Shown: piece by piece, positions 45,278-57,795 of the stretch
Layout of the letters: every line of letters begins with the position of its first letter
Position numbering within the stretch: position 1 is the stretch's first letter
DNA from: Entoloma clypeatum
Taxonomy: Eukaryota > Basidiomycota > Agaricomycetes > Agaricales > Entolomataceae
Direction of reading: 5' to 3'
Assembly: GCA_963565915.1 (NCBI GenBank)
Contig: OY751491.1
Span: 2,232,001-2,296,000 of the forward strand
Length of the DNA stretch: 64,000 nt
Program-made: the position numbers and the translations under genes
Notes under the pieces: generated by a model
What the model was told of the DNA's origin: nothing
Database searches by the model: none
Seen by the model: the letters and a program-made list of their open reading frames with translations, nothing else

Positions 45278-45951
45278 ATGGCAGCTGGATGTTGGTCATG
45301 GTCGAGGCACTCAAGATGATGGAACCATCAACCTTCCTCCCTCTTTTCAATTGCCTGAGAATACCCTTCCTGCCCTCATAAGCAATCCTATCCAGACATT
45401 CACCACCAACCTTCTCCTTCCACATACTTCTCCAGCCGTGCCATCCTCTCCAGTTGCAACAGTGATGTTGATGAGATCAATCAGACAATTCTCAATCAGT
45501 TTCCAGGAGAAGAGTTCACCTTCCACAGTGCAGATACCATTCTTAACAACAATCCTGACACTGGACAAGGAGAGTTGATGTATCCGGCGGTAGTCGCGTG
45601 GTAGCGCGCTGGGTTCAAAGGGGTGCAGCCCCCTCTGGCAAGCGAACGCGATCGAAGGATAAGAACCGCACAGGCGCTTCTTTGGGGGGCAGGGCGCAGA
45701 CACCCCCCAGCGCCGCTAACGGCCAACCTCACAAGGTTGGAGTGCTCTTGTACCGCGCGGCCGAATATTCGGGTGCGCATACTAACGCGTTTGTTTATAA
45801 CAAACTCCCCCGTCCTGGCGCGAGGACTCAACAGCTCGACGGAGCTTTGCGCCGCTTGTTCTTCTTGCGTACGTAGGTCCTCGGACCGATGTAGTTTACT
45901 CTATGTCAAGCGGACTGTACCCTTAGTATACCGCTATACAAATTGTTGACC

Positions 45952-45982
<31 letters not shown>

Positions 45983-46502
45983 TTGATGTATCCAACCGAG
46001 TATCTCAACTCCATCAACTGCTCTGGACTTCCACTGGCCAAGCTCAAGCTCAAACTCAGGTGTCCTGTCATGGTGCTGCGCAACATCGATGCTGCTGAAG
46101 GTGTCTGCAATGGAAGCAGGGGAACAGTCTCTCAACTGGGCTGTTGTGTTGTCCAAATTCGCCTCATTACTGGAGATCATGCAGGAAGCTCTATTCTCAT
46201 TCCACATCTCAAGTTGACTCCAACTGACACTCAAGTTCCATTTGAATTTGAACGTCATCAATTTCCTATTCGCCTTTGCTTTGCAATGACAATCAACAAA
46301 GCTCAAGGACAGTCACTCAAGCATGTCGGTTTGGATCTCAGAACTCCTGTCTTTACTCATGGCCAGTTCTATATTGGAATATCAAGAGTAACCTCTGTTC
46401 ACAATATCAAAGCAATTTGGGATCCAAAAGTAGATACTCCTGTTACAAAAAATATTGTATATCCTGAGATTAGATTAGACAGATTAGATGTATATAGTAC
46501 AT
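45278..46502 (+). pseudogene. Helitron-type Pif1 helicase, C-terminal part
   Basis: Reads QWQLDVGHGRGTQDDGTINL, LPENTLPALISNPIQTFTTN, then a frameshift near 45455, SDVDEINQTILNQFPGEEFT, FHSADTILNNNPDTGQGELM, and after a SINE-like insertion YPTEYLNSINCSGLPLAKLK, GCCVVQIRLITGDHAGSSIL, motif V-like FAMTINKAQGQSLKHVGLDL and motif VI-like FYIGISRVTSVHNIKAIW, ending TAG at about 46502. In Helitrons this is the C-terminal helicase of the Rep-Hel protein used in rolling-circle transposition. Rep and the front of the helicase are missing, probably cut off by the AT-rich element at 44.6-45.3 kb. Confidence 0.85.
45571..45993 (+). mobile_element. SINE-like poly(A) element in the helicase
   Basis: Body 45586-45978 (about 390 bp, GC-rich), ending in a 28-nt A run (45952-45979) and flanked by a 14-15-bp duplication AGAGTTGATGTATCC (45571-45585 and 45979-45993). 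Removing it restores the helicase frame (GQGELMYPTEYLN). The start TAGTCGCGTGGTAGCGCGC (from 45591) resembles a tRNA-type pol III A box; GATCGAAGGAT about 50 bp on could be a degenerate B box. No convincing protein. Poly(A) tail and long target duplication indicate LINE-type retrotransposition; the origin of the head is uncertain. Confidence 0.75.
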
Positions 46503-46588
46503 AGATACCATTATACCTCACTCAAAATCCTGTATATACTACATACTACAATATATTTATTATACCACTCAAAACCCCGTGCAGAAAT

Positions 46589-46897
46589 TGTTGAAACTTT
46601 TCCCATCACGTAGATTAGATTAGATTAGATTACATCACGTGACCTTTACATATCTTCATTACATACTTGTTTGGTTGGTACAAACAGTAGTACGGTATAT
46701 AAGACCAGGAAACTGTCAATATCAACAAGTTGTCTCTTGACTCTTAACCAGCTCCATCGCTCTTACCAGCCTCAACCGCTCTCACCAGCCTTACCCCTCC
46801 AAACCATGTAAGTAATCATAGCGGTATCGTAGAGTACTTCCACTGTAGCTATGTTGCTCAGTACACCTGTGGCTAGCGCCCAGGTGGAACTTCAACA
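46589..46897 (+). repeat. 5' LTR of Copia copy 2
   Basis: 309 bp; carries TCACGTGAC, GATTA repeats, TATA box GTATATAAGA and the splice-donor-like GTAAGT at 46808. Confidence 0.93.
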
Positions 46898-47260
46898 GGT
46901 TATGGGCCCCGGATAGCAGAGGGACTTGGGAAACACTGGCAACAGCGAGTACCTGCCCACTCTACCCTGGTTGGCAAAGAACCGATCGAAAGATCTAGGT
47001 TCTGAGTCTTACTTCTTCACATATGAACCTGGGAACGTCATTACGACAAGTACCTGTCATGAGACGTCCCTAAGGGGATTGACCTAGTACACTCCATATG
47101 GAAACGTTGATCGCACCTTATACGTTTCTGACATATAAAGGGTTTTCCCGTGACCGCTATCCCTAAAGGAAATATGTCATAAGGAATCATTTAAATTGTT
47201 TTCTTGAATCATATTCATAACACATCACTGATTGGGAACCCTTTTTTAGATTCATCTACA

Positions 47261-50200
47261 ATGTCTACCTCTCGTTCTGCCCTCGACATCATCACCGCCT
47301 TTGACGGCATCGACTACCAGAGCTGGGCCGAGAAAATGAAGTCTTACCTCCTCCATCAAGGAGTCTGGCGCATCGTCTCTGGCGACATCACTCGTCCCGT
47401 GATCGCCGACTTCACCACTATGGTCTCCACTCCCGGTCCCACCGCCGCTGCTCCTCCTGTGCTGGTTACCACTATTGACCAGCCTGGCTTCCGCAAGGAA
47501 GAAAAGGCCTGGATTAGGGACGACGACACAGCCCTTGGAGTGATCCATCTGAAAGTCTCTGAGGCGATCAGGCGACACATCAAAGACAGCACCTCGGCAC
47601 TTGGCGCGTGGAAAACGCTAAAGGATGCCTACTCCAAGGTATCCCCGGCTGTCATCTTCGGCGACTTCAAGGCCGCCGCCACCTTCAAGCTGTCTGGACA
47701 CGACCCCGTGCCTGAAATCGAACGCCTGGAGTCTCTTTTCGCCCGGCTCGCCGATTCGAACTTTATCGTCCCCGATCTGATGCAGGCAATGATCCTGGCC
47801 AATGCAATTCCCGACGCCTGGTCGTCACTCTCCACCGCCCTTTTCCAGGTCTACGACGCCGATGATTTCACCTACAAAGCCGTCGCCAAAAGCATCATCT
47901 CTGAATACAGGCGCAAGTATTCGGTCGGGTCTACTCATGCGTCCAATGAGCAGGCCCGGAAAATTTCCGGGACAAAGCGCAAGGGGCAGGACCCCAAATG
48001 GGAAAAGCAGCAAAAGCCGAGTACCTCGCAGAACGACGCTGACGAGCAGCCTAACTCGACTGACCCTAGTACCACTTTTGAAAAAAAGAAGGGAAAAGGA
48101 CGCTGGCGCAACCAAAAGAAAAGCGCCAACACTGCGGACAACACGTCCGACCATGTGGAAGAAACGGTTGAGTTTGTTGCTCCCGCCATCCACTTCCCTC
48201 CTCTTCCGGCACCGTCCTTCACCACCATCACTGGCCGAGGGAAAATGACAAGTACCGCACAGCCCGATTCCGGAAAAATGCAGTCGCTCCTGCAACGCAT
48301 GAACCCCCCTCCGTCACAGTACACCGGGCTTCCTTCTGGAAAACCATCCGTGTGGAAGAAGAACGACCATGTTCGCAAACTCGCACGCGGCATTGGTGCT
48401 CGCCCCTCAGGGTCAAACCTTCGCATTCTGGATACGATTATCCCAGAAGAAGACGAAAGACCGTCCAAGCAGCGTCGAGTTACTCCGCCGCTGGACCAAA
48501 CCCTTAGGATGATGGACATAGACCATCAAAGCGAGCGGATGGGGCCGGAACAATTTGAAGAAGGGCTGATTGAACTTGACGGTTTGTCACATTCCTCTCT
48601 CAAACTTGACCAAATGGGAAATGCTAATAATCACGCACAGACGTTTGAATATATATTAGCCAGTACCAATGCAGATAGTATAGATCTCTTTAGCGATGAT
48701 CTGTACAAAAAATATATCAAACATTTCGCGTCCTGCACACACTGCAAAGAGAGAGAACGCGCTCAGTGGATCTTAGATTCCGGCGCATCATTACACTTTA
48801 CCCATGAGTTTAAAGACTTCGCATACTACAGGCCTCTCAAGGCTAAGCGATTTGTCCAAACAGCTGAAAAGGGAAAGAAACTGGAAATTCTCGGAGTTGG
48901 GGCCGTTCCAGTACGGCATACCCTAAACGGGGAAGTAAAAACCCATCTTCTCCGACCTGTATTCTACATTCCGGACATGGACACACGCCTATTGTCTCTA
49001 GGTGTCTTCCTTAATCACGGTTACAAAGTAGACGGAATGCGTGGAGAAATCAACATCTCCAAAGGACAGAACAAAATACAGTTCTCACCTCACATTCTCG
49101 GACAAACCATTTATTGGTTAAACACTGAAATACGCCATGACCAGATCCATGCGATCTCTAGCGAAATCACTGTCGAAACCTGGCACAAACGCCTTGGCCA
49201 CCCAAATGACCAGGCGCTCAATAAGATTCCCACCAGTACCAAAGGAGTACCCAAAACATTAGTACGTGAGAAATCACAGGAAAGCTGCACAGGGTGTCTC
49301 AAAGGGAAAATGCCGAATCAGTCATACCCCAATTCAATGACTAGGGCTGTCAAACCCTTCGATCTGATTCATTCAGACCTGAAACAGATATCCACGGCAT
49401 CGTACCACAAGTACAAATACTTCCTCACATTTTTGGACGATTTTTCATCTCATGTCTGGGTCGTCTTGCTTAGGAAAAAGTCTGGTGCCATTACGGCACT
49501 GAGACAGTTTCTTGCGATGATCCAGAACCAATTTGCCGCTACTCCTAAGAAGTGGCGAGTTGATGGAGGTGGAGAATTTGATGAATACAAAGATGTACTT
49601 GCCGATCATGGAATTCTGATCGATGTCACGCTCCCATATCAGCACCAGCAGAATGGTAGAGCAGAAAGGATCAATCGAACACTATGGGAAAAATCTCAGG
49701 CATTGCGCTTCGATGCATGCTTACCGCCCATGTGGTGGGAATTCTGTTTGGAACACGCAGCATTTCTCTACAACAGAACCCCCATGCAGCATCTTGAATG
49801 GAAAACCCCTTACTTCAGGGTGACCAATGAGATCCCCAACATGTCCAGCGTCAGAGTATTTGGATGTCAAGCATATGTATATATCCCAAAGGAGAAACGT
49901 AGGAACTCCCTGGAATCAAGATCCCGATTGATGATTTATCTCGGATCGAAACCAGGGGTCAAAGGATACCGCTTCATGGATCCTGAGACCAACACGATTT
50001 TCATGGGCGGGAAAGCTATCTTTGATGAAAGCAAGTACCCTAGATGCCATATCAACCCGTTGCCAGAAAACCACCCAGAAATGGAAGACCCAGAGCCAGC
50101 TGATGAGTTTGAGGATCTCATTCCCAGCAGCAAAGACGACGATAGTCACAACGAAACACCTCATGACCCAGTTCCCATTGAACAAGATCAACCTGAATCA

Positions 50201-51980
50201 GACAACGAATTGCCTGCCAGTGAGCCTGATGACGAACCGCGAATACCCACTCCGGAACCCGAGCAAGTACCAGATCGACTGATCAGGGAACGACGAGTTC
50301 AGAAGATGCCAGGAAGCATCTATGGGGAAGACACTCCAGCGTCTGATCTTGAAAAATTAGATTGAAGACGGAGATTGGGCGGTCAAACGGCATGGATGAA
50401 TGACCTCCTGATGGAGGCGATATCAGTCCAAGTTGGCATTGTTGAAATGTCTCATAAAGACATATACCCTCTTCCAAATAAAGAAGACTGGTATGCAGCT
50501 GAACGTAAAGAGCTAGACATGCTCAAACGCCGCGGGGTGATCACGGAGCTAGTACCCCTGCCTGCAGGGAGGAAAGCTCTAAGGAACAAATGGGTCTATA
50601 ACAAAAAGTCCGACGGGCGTCTGAAAGCATGCCTTGTCGCAAAAGGCTTTTCACAGGTAGAAGGGATTGACTTTGATCAGATCTTCTCACCAGTCATAAG
50701 ATATGAAACCGTCCGACTAATACTGGCATTGACAGCCCTTGAAGGGTGGTTCATGACACTTTTGGACGTCTCATCAGCCTTCCTCTATGGAACGCTCCGT
50801 GAAGTCATTTACATGCAACAACCTGAGGGTTACATAGTAAAAGGGAAAGAACACCTCGTGTACCAACTATTCAAAGCTCTATATGGACTTAAGCAGGCCG
50901 CATTAGCCTGGTGGAGGGAACTTGATTCCTCCATGAAAAAGCTCGGCTTTGTCCGGCTTCACTCCGATGCGGGAGTGTTCATTCACAAAAGTACCAACGG
51001 GGAAATTGTAATTGCCATCATCTATGTCGACGACTCTGCTTTTCTTGGCACAAACCAGGAATATACGCTAGAGAAAAAGAAGGCCTTCATGACCACATGG
51101 GAATGTAGGGACCTAGGGCACCTTGTGCCTGATGGGGAACCGAAGGAATTTCTCTCTATCCAAATAAGGCAACGTGGGAAACATATCTTCATCGATCAAG
51201 TACCTTACCTTGAGAAAATACTCGAACGAATGGGGATGAGCAAATCTAACGCCACCCATACCCCACTTCCTATGGGCTACAAACCCATGATGTCCGAAGA
51301 TGAACCCAATGCAGAACTTCAATCAAAGTACCAATCCGTCATTGGATCACTTCTATATCTGATGATTGGAACAAGGCCAGACATCTGTTTTGCCGTGATT
51401 AAAATGTCGCAGTTTTCCGCAAATCCCACCAAACGCCATTTAGAAGTGGCTAGGGATATTTGCAGGTATCTGAAGGCGACAAAAAATTATGCAATCATGT
51501 ATGATGGCAACTCAGGGAAAGGAATCTATGCATTCACAGACTCCGACTGGGCGTCAGATGAAAACACGAGGAGGTCTACCACTGGCTTCTTCATATCACT
51601 GGCGTCTGGAGCAGTGACATGGGTATCATCGGCGCAAAAGACCATCGCCCTCTCTTCCACAGAAGCAGAGTATATGGCGTTATCAGACTGCAGTCGCGCA
51701 GCAACATGGCTAAGAAGCATGCTTGCTGAACTTGGAATGCAGATCGGATCAGTACCGATCTACGGAGATAACAACGGCTCCGTCTTTATCGCATCCAACC
51801 CTGTAACTGAGAAGCGATCCAAGCACATTGACGTGTGATTCCACTTTGTCAGAGAAAAAGTCTCCGAAGGGATAATTACGGTCGAATTCATTGAAGGAGT
51901 GAACAACCCTGCAGACCTTTTAACTAAGAATCTGGGAAAAATCCTCTTTTCCAAGTTTATCCCGTACTTCGGATTGATAA
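47261..51980 (+). pseudogene. Copia gag-pol polyprotein, copy 2, two TGA stops
   Basis: From ATG 47261 (MSTSRSALDIITAFDGIDYQ) through Gag, a protease (WILDSGASLHFTHEF), GAG-pre-integrase with the HxxxH...CxxC finger (TWHKRLGHPNDQ...CTGCLKGK), integrase core (FDLIHSDLKQIS, FLDDFSSHVW, DGGGEFDEY, HQQNGRAERIN), RT (FMTLLDVSSAFLYGTLREVI, YVDDSAFLGT) and RNase H (TDSDWASDENTRRSTTGFF, SSTEAEYMALSDC). Two stops break it: TGA at 50363-50365 between integrase and RT, and TGA at 51836-51838 near the RNase H end, where copy 1 has CGA. Otherwise about 1,570 codons are open. The second stop removes the last about 45 codons. Confidence 0.95.
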
Positions 51981-52064
51981 AAAAACTAGGCGAAATAGAG
52001 TACCTATATATATATGTGGGAAAAAGTAAGATGTATTTAGAAGTATGTACTAAATATGGGGAGG

Positions 52065-52373
52065 TGTTGAAACTTTTCCCATCACATAGATTAGATTAGA
52101 TTAGATTACATCACGTGACCTTTACATATCTTCATTACATACTTGTTTGGTTGGTACAAACAGTAGTACAGTATATAAGACCAGGAAACTGTCAATATCA
52201 ACAAGTTGTCTCTTAACTCTTAACCAGCTCCATCGCTCTTACCAGCCTCAACCGCTCTCACCAGCCTTACCCCTCCAAACCATGTAAGTAATCATAGCGG
52301 TATCGTAGAGTACTTCCACTGTAGCTATGTTGCTCAGTACACCTGTGGCTAGCGCCCAGGTGGAACTTCAACA
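52065..52373 (+). repeat. 3' LTR of Copia copy 2
   Basis: 309 bp, followed by the target duplication GAAAT. Confidence 0.93.
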
Positions 52374-52378
52374 GAAAT

Positions 52379-54560
52379 AACACTCCATTGCAAAGCACCA
52401 TCTGGTTTTCGGCAGGGGTCTGGTATGCCTAGATAGGTATTGTCAGCAATTCCCACAGTGAGATCACTTTATATGGCCTTACCTGATCATATAATTGGTT
52501 CACAGCCCGTGACTAAACACTCATTTATTTGTACAAGAGCTTTAACATGTGATGATGACACATGAAGCACGTGTCTATGTTTTGTTATTTGTGGTGGTAT
52601 AAGCTGTACGAGAGGATGGTTTAAGGAGCCTGCTGGTTGACGATAGTATCGTTACGAGTTTAGCTGTAGGTTAAGTTTTCGGCAACGCCAAAAACCTCAA
52701 GTGATTGTGCCAGCAATGAAACCTCTGCCGCATTTTGCCTGCGGCTCCGGAATTCGATGTCCAGATGGGAACGCGCACCTTCACCAAGAACTTGAGAAAA
52801 AGAATTCTGTTGAGTTCCCAGCGGGCCGCAACCCCAGAACACGCAATCTCCCTTCTCCATGTTGTACATGTCGTTTCAATGCTTAGGGTTCCTGCTAGTC
52901 AGGGTAAGCAAGCATCCCAAATACCGATCTGCCTAACGTACATCTTGTCACTTCAATCCTCGGGGTTCGCGCTGCTCAGGGTAAGCATCCCAAATACCGA
53001 TCTGCCCAACGACGCGTTTCAGAGCCTGGGATTCCCGTCACCGGCCGTGAAAATGGCGCTTCACCTGGTGACTCTCTACTATCACACCCCTTGCGCAGGC
53101 ATGCTCATCCTTGTGCACCCCGAGTCGCGGCTCAATCCAGAGCCTCACTCCACAGTCCTCCCTCTTTCCACATGTCGTGCCGAATCGGCTCAGTTCTCGG
53201 CCTATTCCTTTTCTCTTATCGCTGCGTTCCTCTCCAACTCTCCGACTTCACCCATTGTTCTTGATCAAGAGGTATCGCAACGTGGCACGCCAGTTGCACC
53301 CATGATCTGCACATTCGATATGCCCAAGGACTGTCCAATGATGCTGATGTGACACGCTGTCCCTATCATGACAGGAAGCTTATTGGATGTATGTAAGTTA
53401 TGGGCAATACATATACATAGATCTACATCCTACTTCTCGTGCGCTGAAAAGAAGTACATATCAAGCAAACAACCATGTCCGGGCGTCCATGTCGGATGGA
53501 CGCTCCGGTTGCCTGTCAGGCTCCTTAGATGACTCGGAAGGGAGCTTGACCATATCGCAGTAGCTATCCCGATTAGCCCACACTACGTACATTGATAGCA
53601 CTTAACGCACGTTAAGGGAGACAAGTACTCCATCGCCGCCATGATAGTTTCAATCTCACGGGTTGGGGCTGGCATATGTGAGTAATTTTCATATTTGCCC
53701 ATCGGAGTCACCCTGGCCGTCTGAGAACTGATCATTGCCACTCTACTCTTCGAAGGTTCCACAGTTCTGGAGTTAGTACTTTTCAATTTCATCGCGCTCC
53801 ACCGTAAACAGACAACATGTACACTCGCACTTTGAGTTGGTGAGTAAAAAGCACAAGAAAACTACTGAGATTGCGGGCTAAGAAATCTCACTGGCCAGAT
53901 TTATGCCTCGGGGAGGCGAGGATGTACGCTCGTCATGATAATACCGCCGGGCATTTGGTGCTTGTCCCGGAGCCGACCCTGTGTCTGGTTTGCAGGAAGA
54001 GTCTTTAACGGCCGAAGCTCCACGAATACCAATGTTTTCCTCTCGCCTCTGACTGGGACTCGCGCGTTCCTTTGTCTCATTATATACAAGGTTTATAACA
54101 CCTGGGCAACAGACGTGTAGAAAGAATGATTGATTCAGCAGTAGACCGTTCTGATGTATAGGGGTACTGATAAGTCACACCGTTCAGCCATGGCTGCCCA
54201 AAATGATTATTACAGTAAAGGCTTCGTGTGGGACTTGCCCCAAATTACATTGGGTCAACGACTCCGCAATGGGAGGTGAGCGCCGCTATGTACCTCCGAA
54301 CGAGTTCCATCAATGGAAAGGCAGATCGATCGTAAGGCAACTAGACATTTGCCGATTCATTCAAGCAGCTGGTAGAAAGAATTCCCGAGTCGGTGCTATG
54401 ACCAGCCGTCTTGGCTCCTTCTGCGCAATGGCAGGGGAAGCCAAGGCTTTTGCGCTATGCGACCATTGGAATTATTCGAGAGGCCAACTTTCCGGATTTT
54501 CGCTAGTCTAGGGGGCCGCGCTCATCGTCAGACACGCTTACGAGAGAACAAGAGTAGACA
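52379..54560. other. Unassigned, mixed repeat and host-like sequence
   Basis: 52531-52622 is an inverted copy of 34361-34450. An open plus frame of 205 codons (52735-53352) spans two imperfect tandem copies of a 73/74-bp unit (52864-52937, 52938-53010), which makes it suspect as a gene. Near 54189 an ATG opens MAAQNDYYSKGFVWDLPQIT before a GTGAGC donor, which could be a first exon, but I cannot find an in-frame continuation. Nothing here is called as a gene. Confidence 0.4.
52864..53010. repeat. Imperfect tandem duplication, 73/74 bp
   Basis: Two adjacent copies, each containing AGGGTAAGC, GCATCCCAAATACCGATCTG and ending GCC(T/C)AAC. Confidence 0.8.
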
Positions 54561-56383
54561 TTACTTTCTGAGACCCGTCCATGCTACCAACACGGCAAAG
54601 GCCGTAGACATCGCAGTCATGCCGTAGAAAGCATATGGGTGCTCCTCCATATGGCTGGTTAACTTTGAGGGATCCTCGTAAGACCGTTATGGAGCTGCAT
54701 GGGAAGACTTACGTTCATGCCAAACACTCCAGCGATAAGGGCCCCGGTACCCACGCCAAGGGTAGCAATGGAAACCTAAAAAACTCTGTAAGTACATGGC
54801 GCATTAATGCTTCCGGGGCATACTTGTAGATCAAGGGCGAGTAAAGCATTACGATTAGAGTCTAAAATTAGCTCCACTATTTCTTGTGTCGATTGGACAT
54901 TGCTCTGGGAAATATGAAGATAGTTGTCTAAGTGGCATGAAAAACTTACCTCTATATTTTGAGCCTCATTGACAATTTCTTCCACTTGCTTTGTGAAAGA
55001 CTCAAGCAATACCTCTAGTTCCTCGTGATCCTGAGGCTTTCGGGTAGCATTGTTTTTTTTATCAGTCAGATACATCGCATCCAGATCATCGTCTGGCAAA
55101 TGGAAACGATGAATGAATCGAGAAGTGGTCGATGGCTACGGATGCAAACCTTGCGCTAACAGTTCTTCTAGAGCCTCCTCCACCTAAGCTTCGATCAATG
55201 TTTGAATCAAGTAAGAAAACCGGTGAATTACCAGTTTAGCTCTGTTCTGAAAACTGGTCAGACGCCGAGAATAGTGGAGTAATCGTTTGAACCGATCGTG
55301 ATCGATGTTGTCTTCCAACTCAGCAAGCAATCCACCCACGAGATTCCTGATAAAGACCATCTCTGCCTCCAGGGCGCTCAAGACAGAGAGTAATATGGAT
55401 TCAAGGGCCCTAATCCGCATTCAGAAGGATGCATTGAAAGAAATGGGGGAGAGATATGTATGCACCGAAACTCATACGGAGAACCAGAACCTTTGGACTT
55501 CAGGTTGTGCTGCATGGTGAAAGTCAGAATATCAGGTATCACCTGGAGATGTGTGCGAACCTCTAGATGATACAAGAACACAGAGTGAAGCCGAGAGTCG
55601 ACGGAACCATATGTGTCGAAGAGAATGACTGTATCTGCTTTGACGAGGGCCCTTATATGAAGAATATTAACCTATTTGGTATCAGCGACACTTGACTAAC
55701 TAGGAATGAAGATGGCGGGGACGCACGAGAATGGCTTCTTTTCTTACGAGGATGGTGGGGACGAGATTTGGTACTCGAGAGTCGATCTTTCGCAGATCAC
55801 GGGCCTTTGATTCCGCAAATTAGCTGGATGAAGGACAAGGCTTCCTCTTTGCATACATCTAAACGGTGCTCGACACTTAAGTCGGACTTTTTGAATTGGC
55901 CAGATATCGTTTTAACAGTGCCTTGAAAAACAAAACCACGATGACCACACGGCCCCGAAGCTCATGCAAAGGATGACCGACCTTCAGCATCTAAAACAGT
56001 ACCTGGAAGAAGTTCAACATTTACGGCCTCCAGGGCGTGTAAGGCGACTTACAGCGCAGCATGAGATCTGTCGGCTGACGACCTTTCATGACCTTGTCCA
56101 AAATAGCAGCCTTTGCAGCATCCTCCTGATCCTTGTCAAGATCCTGGACCTCCACTGCCTTCGGATGCTGCTTCGAGGTCCACGAAATCTTCCGTGAACG
56201 GATGCTGTCGTCAGGTGGCTGGCTCCATGGGCGGCGGCGCAACATTATCAACGGTCGAAGAAGATGAAACGAACGTCTTGTCGTCGTTCGGGTGAAGACG
56301 ACCGTTGAGTTTAGAGGGAAGGCTCGTCTAGAGAATTCTCCTGCTACATGGCTGGCATCCGGCCTGCAGACCGCGCGATGCAT
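54561..56383 (-). CDS. MRS2: MRS2-type mitochondrial magnesium channel (CorA superfamily)
   Basis: About ten exons on the minus strand, stop TAA at 54561-54563. The N-terminus (ATG 56383, MHRAVCRPDASHVAGEFSRR and an Arg-rich, acid-poor stretch) looks like a mitochondrial presequence. Then KGRQPTDLMLRC, TVLDAEGTVKTISGQFKKSD, ARDLRKIDSRVPNLVPTIL, VNILHIRALVKADTVILFDT, YEFRALESILLSVLSALEAE, DDDLDAMYLTDKK, DHEELEVLLESFTKQVEEIV, SNVQSTQEIVELILDSNRNA, the first membrane segment with the pore motif GMN (GALIAGVFGMN) and the second (YAFYGMTAMSTAFAVLVAWT). GMN is the family selectivity motif. Known role: pentameric Mg channel of the inner membrane needed for mitochondrial RNA splicing and Mg supply. 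All exons join in phase; the gene appears functional. The start is the first ATG I can support and may lie slightly upstream. Confidence 0.93.
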
Positions 56384-56999
56384 CCGCAGAGGGAGCGTCC
56401 GAGAGGCGTGCAAAAGGGCTTGAGGAACAAGTTGGCGAAATTCAGGCGTCTGTCGTGACCCCTTGAGGTCACGTGAGTGACCAAACCACTTGCGGAAGCT
56501 AACACGACTTCCCCATTAAGTAAGGTGTCCAAATTCGTGCACCGTGACTCAACCGTGACTGTTCCTTCATGTCCAAACTTTTTCTCTCCAGGTATTACTC
56601 CTGCCTTCGCGTGTGCTTCCGGTTCTGCGGATTTTCGGAATTCTCCGCGCATTGGCACTGGGAATGATCTATTCAGAGATAGACGGCGAGATTCGGATTC
56701 TGAACTTTGTGTTCATTGATATGTCCGATTCGTGATTGTGAGCTTGAAGGCTATCTCGCCTGGAACGTTGCCGCAACGTGCTGCTATGATCTACCACAGC
56801 GTTTTTGCCCGATCGGACACCCGTTTTCGGCAATAGATGAACAACACGATCAAGTCATCTTTTGATTCGTTACCTTTTCTCAGATGGGGTCACTTCGCAG
56901 GCAATTACATATACTCTCCCATAACCGGACATTTCCCCACTACTTCTACCTCTACCATGACCCGCGCCTGACATACCATCTCCCATTCTCCGTCTCACC
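56384..56999. promoter_or_regulatory. Divergent intergenic region, MRS2 / 57.0-kb gene
   Basis: 616 bp between the two divergent ATGs. CT-rich tracts before 57000 (for example about 56944-56990) are typical of fungal start regions; no TATA is obvious. Confidence 0.45.
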
Positions 57000-57795
57000 A
57001 TGTCCGACACTCAGCGACTTTTGGAGGCGGCTGCAGCTCTCTCGCATCTTCTCGATGCCAGGAATATCCCTCATGCATTCTACGGAAGTGTTCTGACCGC
57101 GCTCCTGTCAAATAACCCACAAGCCAGCGCATGTGTTCTCTCTCCTGGAATGCCTGTTCATTCTGACCTTCCTCCAGGAAATCTTTTGCATCGTCGAACC
57201 TGGCCAGCATCATCCGTTTCGCCGGGTGCGCGAAGCAGTCGCCGACAGTGAACATTTCACCACCACCAACTCGCCATGGACGAATAGGTTTGCTGGTTCC
57301 GTACACTCTGCCCTTTCCCTCACCAGGCAGGTCTTCATCAGGCTGCATACCACGTATCGTCGAGTAATCCCCGCTATTGACGTAAGCATGTTCCTTTTTC
57401 AATATTCAGCCCTAGCGTGAGCCGTTCATATCCGACTCTTCGCAGATCGAGATATTACCTGCTGGGGAGGCAGGTCCTCGCCACCTTGATGCAAGAACTG
57501 TTATGAAAATTCAGGGCGTCCCATTCCTTACCATTTCAGAATTCATCAGAGCCAAGCTAAAATCATGGACGATGTATGCTTTCTTGATCCTTCCGATGTC
57601 GGCCGTGACGAATTGTATTCGCTTTCTAGTCGACGTCTGGATGCCGACGCTCAAGACATCTCGTATCTGCTTACTCGCTACTGGAACAGCGTCGACATCA
57701 ATCGAATACCTGAGCAAGACATGAAACAGCTTGTGGCTCGAGATTCCTCGGCAGCTCCTGCATGGGCCGCAATTAAAAGAAAATACAGAATGTGA
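57000..57795 (+). CDS. Conserved-looking fungal protein, possibly nucleotidyltransferase-like
   Basis: Exons chain in phase from ATG 57000 (MSDTQRLLEAAAALSHLLDA) to TGA 57793-57795, about 190 aa. Order: RNIPHAFYGSVLTALLSNNP, a GC-AG intron (donor GCATGT at about 57127), EIFCIVEPGQHHPFRRVREA, SEHFTTTNSPWTNR, intron, LHTTYRRVIPAID, intron (GTAAGC...TTCGCAG), IEILPAGEAGPRHLDARTVM, KIQGVPFLTISEFIRAKLKS, intron, RRLDADAQDISYLLTRYWNS, VDINRIPEQDMKQLV. The 'IPHAFYGS' start followed by beta-strands and a helical C-terminal part resembles small nucleotidyltransferase-like proteins (inference; no catalytic Asp pair is clear). Coherent exons and codon use support a real host gene; the function is unknown. 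Confidence 0.6.

Larger units (their letters stand above)
46589..52373 (+). mobile_element. Ty1/Copia LTR retrotransposon, copy 2 (younger)
   Basis: Same family and orientation as copy 1. LTRs 46589-46897 and 52065-52373 (309 bp each), target duplication GAAAT at 46584-46588 and 52374-52378. The LTRs differ at only three positions, all G/A. PBS at 46898, polypurine tract TATGGGGAGG before the 3' LTR. Gag-pol is continuous except for two TGA codons. It lies 87 bp downstream of the helicase end, probably inside the old Helitron. Confidence 0.95.

Noticed and set aside
45598..45949. ORFs of about 100 codons in the SINE-like body
   Set aside because: All frames are open because of high GC; none is conserved or starts plausibly.
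52374..52435. Helitron 3' end (hairpin plus CTAG) right of Copia copy 2
   Set aside because: After removing Copia copy 2, ACCCCGTGCAGAAA and TTTTCGGCAGGGGT form a weak stem before a CTAG, but the stem is imperfect with a wide loop and no second copy confirms the end.
52735..53352. 205-codon ORF as a gene
   Set aside because: It spans an imperfect tandem duplication whose copies fall in different frames, and no domain or splice support is seen.
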